This document shows, one piece after another, positions 50,781 through 59,107 of a stretch of DNA of 64,000 nucleotides (its first letter is position 1; the number at the start of each line of letters is the position of its first letter). The position numbers and the translations under genes were made by a program. The DNA comes from Pseudobdellovibrionaceae bacterium (GTDB taxonomy: Bacteria; Bdellovibrionota; Bdellovibrionia; Bdellovibrionales; Bdellovibrionaceae): NCBI GenBank assembly GCA_016785955.1, contig JAEUWH010000056.1, positions 1 to 64,000 of the forward strand, read 5' to 3'. Below the pieces are notes generated by a model. The model was not told the DNA's origin and searched no databases. It saw nothing but the letters and a program-made list of their open reading frames with translations.

Positions 50781-53700
50781 CTAGTTCTCCAACATCCATG
50801 GATGCATGAATCCGTCTGGTCTACCAACACTTTTAGACTTCGCGGCGACGATCGCCAATTTCTTGGTATAGTTGAATTTCTTATATAAAGCTTTAAGTCC
50901 CCATATAGCTGTCTTATTTGCCGAATCCGCCGCATAAGCATCTTGAAAAAAATTATAAGCTTCATCCAAATTATTCATAAACAGAGACACCACCCCCATC
51001 TCGGCTTTCAGCGTCTGATTAGTGGGCTCAAGCTCCTGAAGCCTAGCCAATGTGGCAAATGCCGAAGAGTAGTCACCTTGTTGTATATAGATTTTAACTA
51101 ACGGATAAATAACTTTTACATTTCTTGGTTCCCTATATATTTGCCTTCGAATTTGAGTGTAGGCTTCTGACGCCAGAGTTCGGGACGAGGATTTAAAATT
51201 CCTTTTAATATCTTTATCTTCCGTAATTAAGCTCGCGCCTTGACTGCGACACCCCTGAACAAAGGAGGTGAAAATATTGTTTTCTTCGGCCGTAACCAAG
51301 CACTGAGAAAAAATACTGTTCGTGTTATCACGATATTTTTTAATTTGTGGGTCTAACACCTTACGAATTTGCTCCGATGTCATCCCCGAAGGAGTTTTAA
51401 CATTCGACAGATAATGCACCATTTGTTGATTCAATTTGCCTTCCAAATACAAGGCCGCCAGCGCCCATCGGCCAATTCCTAACTTGATAACTTCTTGAAT
51501 TTGTTTATCGACCTCTTGAAAAACCTGAATTTTTTGTTTCAAAACTTGGGGCGTAAAGTCGCTGGCAGAGCCTACGGATTCAAAAGAAATCGAATCTTCA
51601 TAGGATATGATATAGCCAGCGTGAGCAATTTCACTTTTAGCTTCAAAATCATTTGACGAAAAATTTTGTAGACGTCTAAGCAGATTGAGTCCCTCTTGCT
51701 TTTTACCCTGCCGATACATGGACAACCCAGAATAATATATACCCTTGGAACCAGATATACGGGAGGCCACTTTCTGAAGTTCCAACCAATTTGCATCTAA
51801 AAACAACATCTGCGCTTGTTTTTCGACATTCCCGGTTCGAGCAAACAAATTGGCGGCCTCTTCCAAATCGCCCCTTTGCTCGGCGATAAGTGCCGCTTGT
51901 TGTAAATATACGCTGGACTTCTCGTCGTCTGGAAATTTCTGACTAAATGCCGTCAAGAACCGCTGAGCCCTTTTTAAATCCATTGATACCAATGCCATTT
52001 GAGTCATCGTCAGAAGAATCTCTTTGGCCTTAGCGCTCTTAGGAAAACTAGCTATAAAATCTTCCCCAATCTCGAATGCCTTCTCATCATTCTGCGCTTT
52101 TAAAGCCGTAAAAGCTTCGAATAGAGCATTTTCACCCAGTGTTGAGTTCTTATTTGACCTAGCAAATTTTACTATATTTTCGGCATATTTTTTTGAGCCA
52201 AAATCTCCGGCTAAACTCTTCACATTTTTAAGTTGAGCCTGTTGAAGAATATCTTGAATTTTAGTTTTCGTTGATTGAGTGAACTGGATCCGGCTCAGCA
52301 AAGCATTTCCTTCGTTAACTAAGCCTTTTAAATCATCTCTTATGTAGTAGGTATCCAATAATAGTAATACAGCTTCTGTCGATTGCGGGCCATTCGGAGT
52401 ATTACTGACAAACTGCCTTAACGATTTAACAGCCTGCTCGAAATTTTTTTCGTCATAAAATGACTTTGCAATATTAAAAGAAATTTTTTCATTTTCTTTG
52501 CTGTTTTTGAATCTTTTTAAAAATGCCTTGGCAATATCTCGATACTTAATCCTAGATTGAAACCTTTCTAGCACGGTCAAGGCATCCGAACTCACAAAAG
52601 ATTTCTCAAGTGCCTCTAAAGCGGATAAATAGAATTCTTTGGCCTTATTTTGATTTTTTATAGTCCTCGCAATGTCCGAATATAAAATACTGGCCTCTAT
52701 ATATTTTTCCGCTTTAAAATAGGATTCTGCCAAATTTATTTTCATATTAGCAGAATGTTTTTCTCTCGGGAAAAACTGAAGATAATTTTCATAAATATCA
52801 GCTGCCATTTTAAAATCTTCAATCCTATTTGCAGCATTACTATTTGTGTGAAATCGAGTCACTATATCGCGATAAGCCGGTTCATATTTTTTATATTCAA
52901 TCCGATTTAACTTCATAAGACTAAATGTTTCAAAAATGTCTTCTGCCAAATTTTCAGGAAAATAGTCTTTCTTGGATGTCTTCATCGCTAAATAGTAACT
53001 TTCAAAAGATTCCCGCCGCCCCTCTGGATCTGTAGAAAGTCGCATAAGTTCATAGTTCACCTTTGCCGCTTCATAATGACGATTTTTAACGCTCAATCGT
53101 CGTCCCAGACGTTGCAAAACACGCCTGTAAACGGCTTTATCAAAAGATAACTCGCGATAATAGTCCAGGGGATTCAAGAATCTTGGGTACACAGACAAAT
53201 CTTGATCAGATAAATCCGAAAGAGGCATTACACTGGCGATGAGAACTTCCTCTCTGACATCTTTTATACTTGATGCGACAACGGCCTCTGCTGGTCTTTC
53301 AACAGCCAAGGATTTTTCATAAGCCAGCATTGCATTCAAATATTTATCCATGAAAAATTCACATTGCCCAATTTTATAATAGGCCTGTGCGATGAAAGGA
53401 CTGTTCACCTTCGCTACAATTTTATCAAACTGTTGCTTAGCGAATTCATAATCTTTCTTATCATAAAAAATCATTCCCAAAGCAAATTGACTTTCCGACC
53501 AAAAGGAACTGTCGGGAAACTTATCGGTTATTTCTTTGTAGTATTTCATTGCACGGTTGCTGTCGTTAATTTCCCGATATTCATGAGCAATGGAAAAAAG
53601 AACTTTATCCCGGCTATTGTACTTTGCATATCTATCCAGCAGGGATTGGAGCGTATCAATCGCTTCTTGTTTAATTCTCTTCTCTGCGGTGAAATCAATT

Positions 53701-53960
53701 TCATCCACAGGAGTTCCCGCTTTAAGTTCCAATTTCAAAGCGTACATGTACCTTGCTTTTTCAATATACAATTCTGCCAATGACAAATAGATATCCGGAA
53801 GAAACTCGACCTCTTTCGGAGATCTAACTTTTTCCTTTGTGATATTTATAGACTGATCTAGACGTTCGATATTTTGCCTTAATTTTTGCACAACTTCCGA
53901 GGTCGCGGCCCCGGCGCAGGAAAAGACACCAGATAAGATAAAGACAAAAATAGCTTTCAT
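50781..53960 (-). CDS. Large periplasmic TPR-repeat protein
   Basis: 1059 aa. N-terminal signal (MKAIFVFILSGVFSCAGA); whether Cys is lipidated is unclear since Phe sits at -2. The rest is almost entirely TPR-type helical repeats, for example REINDSNRAMKYYKEITDK, FALGMIFYDKKDYEFAKQQF and QAYYKIGQCEFFMDKYLNAM, and again near the C-terminus (LEPTNQTLKAEMGVVSLFMN). TPR proteins of this size (AgmU/GltD, AgmK) are scaffolds of the gliding complex. It overlaps the second TPR gene by one base and is followed four bases later by the FHA gene. Assignment to a particular Glt subunit is inference. Confidence 0.85.
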   Translation of the reverse strand: MKAIFVFILSGVFSCAGAATSEVVQKLRQNIERLDQSINITKEKVRSPKEVEFLPDIYLSLAELYIEKARYMYALKLELKAGTPVDEIDFTAEKRIKQEAIDTLQSLLDRYAKYNSRDKVLFSIAHEYREINDSNRAMKYYKEITDKFPDSSFWSESQFALGMIFYDKKDYEFAKQQFDKIVAKVNSPFIAQAYYKIGQCEFFMDKYLNAMLAYEKSLAVERPAEAVVASSIKDVREEVLIASVMPLSDLSDQDLSVYPRFLNPLDYYRELSFDKAVYRRVLQRLGRRLSVKNRHYEAAKVNYELMRLSTDPEGRRESFESYYLAMKTSKKDYFPENLAEDIFETFSLMKLNRIEYKKYEPAYRDIVTRFHTNSNAANRIEDFKMAADIYENYLQFFPREKHSANMKINLAESYFKAEKYIEASILYSDIARTIKNQNKAKEFYLSALEALEKSFVSSDALTVLERFQSRIKYRDIAKAFLKRFKNSKENEKISFNIAKSFYDEKNFEQAVKSLRQFVSNTPNGPQSTEAVLLLLDTYYIRDDLKGLVNEGNALLSRIQFTQSTKTKIQDILQQAQLKNVKSLAGDFGSKKYAENIVKFARSNKNSTLGENALFEAFTALKAQNDEKAFEIGEDFIASFPKSAKAKEILLTMTQMALVSMDLKRAQRFLTAFSQKFPDDEKSSVYLQQAALIAEQRGDLEEAANLFARTGNVEKQAQMLFLDANWLELQKVASRISGSKGIYYSGLSMYRQGKKQEGLNLLRRLQNFSSNDFEAKSEIAHAGYIISYEDSISFESVGSASDFTPQVLKQKIQVFQEVDKQIQEVIKLGIGRWALAALYLEGKLNQQMVHYLSNVKTPSGMTSEQIRKVLDPQIKKYRDNTNSIFSQCLVTAEENNIFTSFVQGCRSQGASLITEDKDIKRNFKSSSRTLASEAYTQIRRQIYREPRNVKVIYPLVKIYIQQGDYSSAFATLARLQELEPTNQTLKAEMGVVSLFMNNLDEAYNFFQDAYAADSANKTAIWGLKALYKKFNYTKKLAIVAAKSKSVGRPDGFMHPWMLEN

Positions 53961-55441
53961 TACTTACCACCTTCTTTACCTGTTGAAACTCCAGCGCATC
54001 GATCTACAAGTAAAACTTGATAGTTTTTGTATTCTCCCCACCAGTATTCCTTTCCTACTGGCCAGTATAGAACGTTATAGTTTTGGTTTCTTTCTGAATT
54101 TTGTGATTTATACTCTCTACTTTCAAATAAGTTCTTTATTCTAAATTCATCGAGCCCAGAAACATACTCCAACAATCTTATTTCTTCCGCCTTGTTCACG
54201 AAATTAATAGCAGTCGGTTTAAGTAACGGCTTAATTTCTCTTTCAATGTTTTCTCTATAATTTTTTTCGAATACTTCTAAATCAGTTATCATTTTTTTTC
54301 GAGTCGAAGAGTCCAACGAAGAATGCCTGGTCTTTAAGTCTTTCATTTCGACTCTCATTCTATTTATTAGATCTGCGGACTCTTTGATTCTGATGTTTTG
54401 AAATATAATTCTTTTAACAATTTGGCTTTTACTAAAGTCTTGACCGGACTTAAAATAGGATAATAGAAATCTGTACTTTGATTCAAACTCACTCGCGATT
54501 CTTTTCACGGTGGGGTAATGACATAACTCTCGGTATATCATCATTTCCAAAATTACCTGCTCGGGGTTAAAGGCCGTTTTGAAATTTTCTGATTTCAGGC
54601 TCTCTAGCAAACCCAGCGCATGGGCATATTTTTTTTGATAGAAACTGACTAAGGCTCGTTCATACAAAACCCGTCCTGTGTCCCGTCCTTGAGAGTCATA
54701 TTTCAAATAGTCTTGTTCTGCTTTATCAAAAGATTTCGTTTCAAAATAGATTCGGGCTCTTTGTAAAATCGATTTTCTTTTGATAACGGCATGTATACCA
54801 TCGCTTTCGATCAATCTCGACAAAACCTCTTCTGCGCTTTTAAAGTCACTTTTTTTAACAAACTCAATGGCGCGAAAAAACTCTAAGTTTTGCCCCCAGT
54901 AACTATTGGGCTCAACGTATTTAATACTGTCAAAGGCCCATTTGATTTCGCCTTTGCTGAAATTATCCAGCGCCACAAAATATTGGATCATTGAAGACGC
55001 GGGCGCCGGAACCTCTTTAAATGCTCCTCTGTTGAGTAAATATCTGATGTCTTTTTCATAGGTGGGAACTTCGGGAAGAATATTGCTCAACTGAAGCAAA
55101 GCCTTTTGTGACATGAATGTTCCGGGATACCCTTTGATGATTTCCTTAAAGTACTCAACCGCCAAGGACTTTAAATCAATTTCAATAAGCGCTTCGGCCA
55201 TAAATAGTTTGGCTTCGACTCTGCTTAAGTCGTCTTCCTTCTTATCATTGATGATTTTATAAAGTAAATTAATGGCATCATATATGTTTTTTTGACTGAT
55301 TAAATCGTTAACCGTCTCAAATACTTTACGATTTTGTGGAATATATTTCCACCCGCCGACAACGGTCGTCTCTTGCGCATTCGCAACCGAAACGAAAAAA
55401 AATAAAAAATGAAGTAAAATGCGGTTACAACGTTTTGCCAT
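53960..55441 (-). CDS. Periplasmic TPR-repeat protein
   Basis: 493 aa from the ATG at 55441, supported by AGGTG about nine bases upstream and a signal peptide MAKRCNRILLHFLFFFVSVA ending ANAQE. Helical repeats include KIINDKKEDDLSRVEAKLF, ALIEIDLKSLAVEYFKEII and FETKSFDKAEQDYLKYDSQ. Mostly helical to the end, with the C-terminal WPVGKEYWWGEYKNYQVLLV region being beta-like. A start at 55486 would add 15 residues and overlap the barrel gene by more. It overlaps both neighbours (barrel gene by 17 bases, large TPR gene by one). Confidence 0.82.
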   Translation of the reverse strand: MAKRCNRILLHFLFFFVSVANAQETTVVGGWKYIPQNRKVFETVNDLISQKNIYDAINLLYKIINDKKEDDLSRVEAKLFMAEALIEIDLKSLAVEYFKEIIKGYPGTFMSQKALLQLSNILPEVPTYEKDIRYLLNRGAFKEVPAPASSMIQYFVALDNFSKGEIKWAFDSIKYVEPNSYWGQNLEFFRAIEFVKKSDFKSAEEVLSRLIESDGIHAVIKRKSILQRARIYFETKSFDKAEQDYLKYDSQGRDTGRVLYERALVSFYQKKYAHALGLLESLKSENFKTAFNPEQVILEMMIYRELCHYPTVKRIASEFESKYRFLLSYFKSGQDFSKSQIVKRIIFQNIRIKESADLINRMRVEMKDLKTRHSSLDSSTRKKMITDLEVFEKNYRENIEREIKPLLKPTAINFVNKAEEIRLLEYVSGLDEFRIKNLFESREYKSQNSERNQNYNVLYWPVGKEYWWGEYKNYQVLLVDRCAGVSTGKEGGK

Positions 55442-56090
55442 CAACTTTTGCACCTGGATTATCAAAGGAGAACGTAAATCCCACATCCATTAAAAAATTT
55501 GAACTTTTATTGCTAGCCGTATGGAAGTATATCCTGGAATCAAACTTAACTGAAAAAGTTTGGCTTTTAAAAAAACGCAGTTGTGCGCCCGTACCAATAA
55601 TAGGGGCACTATCTCCCGAGTTAAAATTGATAACCCCAGCACCTAAAATAAAACCCAGTTCGGAATGAACAATATTTTTGTTAAAAAAAAGATTTTTACC
55701 ATAAATGGGAGTATAAACCACAGAGGTGGTTCCATAATTTCTTACAAAGTCTAAAATACCGGTCGGCTTCACCGAAAAATTGTTAATAAGATCTGATTTC
55801 AAACCAGTATCCTGTTTAAAAGCAGCCTGAAAATTTACAATCTCCCACGACCACGCGCTATCGATAACTTTATTGTAGTTCAGCCCAACAGAAAGAGCTT
55901 TATAAAAAGCATCAATTGGTAACAATCCGATATGCACACCAAAATCGCTCACTGGTTGAAACTGCCTGTTTTCGACAACCACCACCTCGGGCAGATCATA
56001 CGCATCTGTTTTATTAAGGACTTGTTGGGCATACACAAAACGCATGGAAATAGAAAAAATGATTATGAAATAGAAATTCAATTTATACAC
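55425..56090 (-). CDS. Small outer-membrane beta-barrel protein of the motor cluster
   Basis: 221 aa from a GTG at 56090; signal peptide MYKLNFYFIIIFSISMRFVY ending VYAQQ. The mature part alternates strands (FGVHIGLLPIDAFYKALSVG, SWEIVNFQAAFKQ, TSVVYTPIYGKNLFFNK, LMDVGFTFSF) in the manner of the OMP_myx_plus-type barrels found in myxobacterial and Bdellovibrio motility clusters, comparable to GltA/GltB. The last residues are not the classic Phe but GKTL after a strand FTFSFDNPG. It opens the downstream seven-gene block; 142 bases separate it from the RCC1 gene. Confidence 0.75.
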   Translation of the reverse strand: MYKLNFYFIIIFSISMRFVYAQQVLNKTDAYDLPEVVVVENRQFQPVSDFGVHIGLLPIDAFYKALSVGLNYNKVIDSAWSWEIVNFQAAFKQDTGLKSDLINNFSVKPTGILDFVRNYGTTSVVYTPIYGKNLFFNKNIVHSELGFILGAGVINFNSGDSAPIIGTGAQLRFFKSQTFSVKFDSRIYFHTASNKSSNFLMDVGFTFSFDNPGAKVDGKTL

Positions 56091-56229
56091 ACTCTAAATG
56101 TATCATTACTAAAAGACGTCGCACAAGATCCTGAAGTTTGTAGAGCTTCGCTATCAAACACGAGAAAAAAAATGTACCTTGGTCCTGAATCTTTGGTCTG
56201 TATTATTTCGATTATGACTGTATCAACCA
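56078..56229 (-). CDS. Possible short reading frame after the RCC1 gene
   Basis: In the 142-base gap between the RCC1 gene and the barrel gene the minus strand is open from a TTG at about 56229 to a TGA at 56078-56080, giving about 49 residues: TKDSGPRYIFFLVFDSEA then LQTSGSCATSFSNDTFRVC. The composition looks protein-like, with two Cys, but no ribosome binding site is seen and the end overlaps the barrel start. It may be a small gene, a remnant or chance. Confidence 0.2.
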
Positions 56230-56232
56230 AAG

Positions 56233-58263
56233 TTATTGATTAAAAACAAGTTCTGGAGTTAATTTCTCACCATAACTAGCACTGCCAGTTTGTCCTTGAG
56301 AATTCATTCCCCAACACCAAATTTTACTATTGCCATCGATACTACACGTGTGGCCGCCAGACACTGAAACCGAAACAGGATTACTTACGGCAAACACTGT
56401 GGACACTTGTGGGTTATTGACCTTGGTTTCATAGTCATAGCCCCAGCACTTCAGTTGTGTTTGCGTGGGCGAGTTCTGCTCTATGGCGCATCCTCGAGAA
56501 CTACTAACACTTAAAGCCCTGACTACAGTTAACCCATAGGTAGCATATGGAAAGTCGCTGTTAGTCTGCCCTTCTTCATCGTATCGCGTGGGGCAGGCAT
56601 TATCCTTATTTGTAACCAGCTTCAAAGACTTGCCCCAGCAGGCCACCATATTATTAGCCGCAGCCGATATTTGTGTACCATAGGTGGCTATGACGACTTT
56701 CCCATTTGTTGAAATCGTTTGAAATTTATTTCTGTTAAACAAATTTCTAATATACGAATCCGTCACTGCGTCCTCTGGAAATTTAAAAGTTGTTGATCCT
56801 AAAACGGTATTCACTGGCAGCATCAAAGGTTGCTCCATCGTCGTTCCGTTCATGCTTCCCCAGCAATAAAGACGACCATACTTATCCGCTATACAGTTAA
56901 AATCACTCCCTGATGTCATCTGCAAAAGCGGAAACTCTGGGTTCGCACCATTTGAAGCGGCATTAAAAATAATTTTTTGTGGTTGAGCCGTATAAGACAA
57001 ACTGGATGAACTGATCCCCAGCTGGGAAAAACGATTTCGTCCCCAACAAAAAATACTCGCATTAGCCGCCTCTGCGCAACTATGTTCCTTACCCAAAGAA
57101 ATAGTAAGTGGCTTAGCCTCTATGGGTACCTTTGCCGGAATATTCAAATCTTGAAATAACATATCACCGGCTTGACCATAATTGCTGGCTCCCCAACAAT
57201 AAAGCTCATCAGATTTCAAAATAGCACAACCATGAAAAGCCCCGACCGCGATATCTTTTGCAGGTAATGGCAATTTCACCAACACGGGCCCCAAAGAACT
57301 TTTAAAAGAACCGTCCCCCAATTGACCATACTGATTATTTCCCCAACACAAAACTTTGCCCGTCTTTTCCAAAGCGCAACTATGAAGCTCTCCCGTCACG
57401 ACTTTGGAATAAAGAAAATTCAAGGCGCTGTTTTGGCATGTTCCACACGTGGATGAGCTGGCCACCGGGAGCAACTGAAAATCTTGAGGAGAGAGTTTTA
57501 CATTGGGTTGCTCATCCACTTTAATTTTTATACTTTTGGCAAAGTAGTAGTCAGAAAGTTGCGAATTCTGGGTTTTCATTCGAAGCAACAATAGAATCAC
57601 ATTTTCATCTTTGGAATGAGATAAACTAAATGGACCATGTGAATTCAAAGTATCGTTAAATTCCGCGACGACACCCGTAGCGATGTTAGTAACATTAAAA
57701 CGGTAGGCAGATTGTCCTTCACCGCAATTCAGTCGCCCAGGTACATCGTCGCCAAGAAGATCAACGTCTACCTCAGTAAAATCGCCATTTTTATCATGAA
57801 ACTCAGGATCTAGACCACGCTGAATCTCTTGCTTGTTTACGATGCCATCGTGGTCGGCATCGTTATTTAAGTCATTTATCTGAGGATTCAAACCTTTCAA
57901 AACTTCGACAAAATCGGGCAACCCATCAAGGTCTCTATCGGCATCACTAACAACCACTCCGGGCGCATCGTCACCATCAGAACCGTCTAGAACACCGTTG
58001 ACGTTGCTATCACTTTTTAATGCACCTTGCGAATTTCTGATGGTCAAGTTTAATGCGTAAAAGTCTCCCAGTTGATATTTGGAAAATTCTTTGCTGGAAT
58101 AAGGGAAACAAAAAGTCCCCTCAAAAGAATTGACTTGTTTCTTTTGAACCAATTCTTCAGTTAACTGAACGTTACTACATTGCTGAAATGTAAGCGTTAT
58201 ACCCAGTAAAAGACTGGATAAAAAGATCAGGTAGTAGTGAAATTTCATCACTTGGAAACGCAT
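56233..58263 (-). CDS. RCC1 beta-propeller lipoprotein with Asp-rich Ca-type stalk
   Basis: 676 aa; ATG at 58263 or 58248 (MKFHYYLIF), both giving lipobox TFQQC (Cys29 in the longer form). Residues 60-78 carry KYQLGDFYALN; 108-165 have TSP3-like calcium repeats (DADRDLDGLPDFVEVLKGLN, DADHDGIVNKQEIQRGLDP); 185-255 hold a beta-rich module (LSHSKDENVILLL). Residues about 285-676 contain seven CWG-type RCC1 propeller repeats (LCWGNNQYGQLGDGS, YCWGASNYGQAGD and so on) that should close one propeller. The stalk and module are shared with the two vWA lipoproteins upstream, so it is probably a surface-facing partner. Six bases separate it from the Cys-rich gene. Confidence 0.85.
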   Translation of the reverse strand: MRFQVMKFHYYLIFLSSLLLGITLTFQQCSNVQLTEELVQKKQVNSFEGTFCFPYSSKEFSKYQLGDFYALNLTIRNSQGALKSDSNVNGVLDGSDGDDAPGVVVSDADRDLDGLPDFVEVLKGLNPQINDLNNDADHDGIVNKQEIQRGLDPEFHDKNGDFTEVDVDLLGDDVPGRLNCGEGQSAYRFNVTNIATGVVAEFNDTLNSHGPFSLSHSKDENVILLLLRMKTQNSQLSDYYFAKSIKIKVDEQPNVKLSPQDFQLLPVASSSTCGTCQNSALNFLYSKVVTGELHSCALEKTGKVLCWGNNQYGQLGDGSFKSSLGPVLVKLPLPAKDIAVGAFHGCAILKSDELYCWGASNYGQAGDMLFQDLNIPAKVPIEAKPLTISLGKEHSCAEAANASIFCWGRNRFSQLGISSSSLSYTAQPQKIIFNAASNGANPEFPLLQMTSGSDFNCIADKYGRLYCWGSMNGTTMEQPLMLPVNTVLGSTTFKFPEDAVTDSYIRNLFNRNKFQTISTNGKVVIATYGTQISAAANNMVACWGKSLKLVTNKDNACPTRYDEEGQTNSDFPYATYGLTVVRALSVSSSRGCAIEQNSPTQTQLKCWGYDYETKVNNPQVSTVFAVSNPVSVSVSGGHTCSIDGNSKIWCWGMNSQGQTGSASYGEKLTPELVFNQ

Positions 58264-58269
58264 AGTCTG

Positions 58270-59088
58270 TTATCTATCCTCGCATGGAGTATCTTTTGTA
58301 TTTGGGTAATTACTGTTTTTGCACGCGATTTTTCGGGCGCAGTTACTTCGGTTATTCTCGGGCTCTCCCTCGATATCCGCGCCTCGTTCATCTTCTTTCC
58401 AAAGACAAAGTTTGGGCTTCTTCAAATTTTCTTCTTCTGGGTATTTTGGCATTTTTGGTTTTTCACAACTGCCCTTTACTATTTTAACGTCCATGGTTTG
58501 CCCCTTCTTGGGGCCGCTGGGAACAACGGCCGTCGTTGGACAGCGTTGCATATTTGAACACTCTGTTGGGCTCACCAATGTTAATCGTTTTTCTGGGTCG
58601 GGATTAGAATCCAAATAAAAGGGACATGTTTTCCCCGATAAAAATGGCTTTTCATCATCACAAGGTTTACGATTACATATCAAGCATCCTGCATTAAAGC
58701 CAACATCAGCGGTCACGACCTTTTCAAAACAGGGCAGGCACTCTTCTTTACAAATAGGCTCGCCCCAATCAAAGCATTCTGAGTGAGTCGTACACGTTTC
58801 ACCCGCCTGGTCGCCGTTTCCCGAATTTTTTTCACACACTTTCACTTGTTGAAAAGACTTACAATAAAAGGCAACTGGTCCCTCGGCCCGAAAAGCCGTA
58901 CTGGGATATGCCCCGTAATCACATTTCACCTGCTCTAGTTTTTTTGCCACGTTTCGAAAGCATGAGTGGTCAAAAGCAGCAACACAGCCCAACTTCAAGC
59001 CCTCAATTTCCAGACAGTTTTTATCGGCCTGACTTATGGAAATCCACAAGCCGACTAAGAAAAACAAATTTATCCCCAAAAATTTCAC
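58270..59088 (-). CDS. Cys-rich exported protein
   Basis: 272 aa with a signal peptide (MKFLGINLFFLVGLWISISQA) and more than 20 Cys in the mature part, in short spacings such as CTTHSECFDWGEPICKEEC, CLICNRKPC and RKIACKN. Such spacing indicates a disulfide-rich extracellular domain resembling EGF- or TIL-type modules, but no family is recognised. It sits between the second vWA lipoprotein gene and the RCC1 gene (19 and 6 bases), so it belongs to the same surface operon. The mature chain is acidic to mixed in charge, and it ends CEDR. Confidence 0.75.
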   Translation of the reverse strand: MKFLGINLFFLVGLWISISQADKNCLEIEGLKLGCVAAFDHSCFRNVAKKLEQVKCDYGAYPSTAFRAEGPVAFYCKSFQQVKVCEKNSGNGDQAGETCTTHSECFDWGEPICKEECLPCFEKVVTADVGFNAGCLICNRKPCDDEKPFLSGKTCPFYLDSNPDPEKRLTLVSPTECSNMQRCPTTAVVPSGPKKGQTMDVKIVKGSCEKPKMPKYPEEENLKKPKLCLWKEDERGADIEGEPENNRSNCARKIACKNSNYPNTKDTPCEDR

Positions 59089-59107
59089 TTAACCGCCCCC
59101 AATTAAA

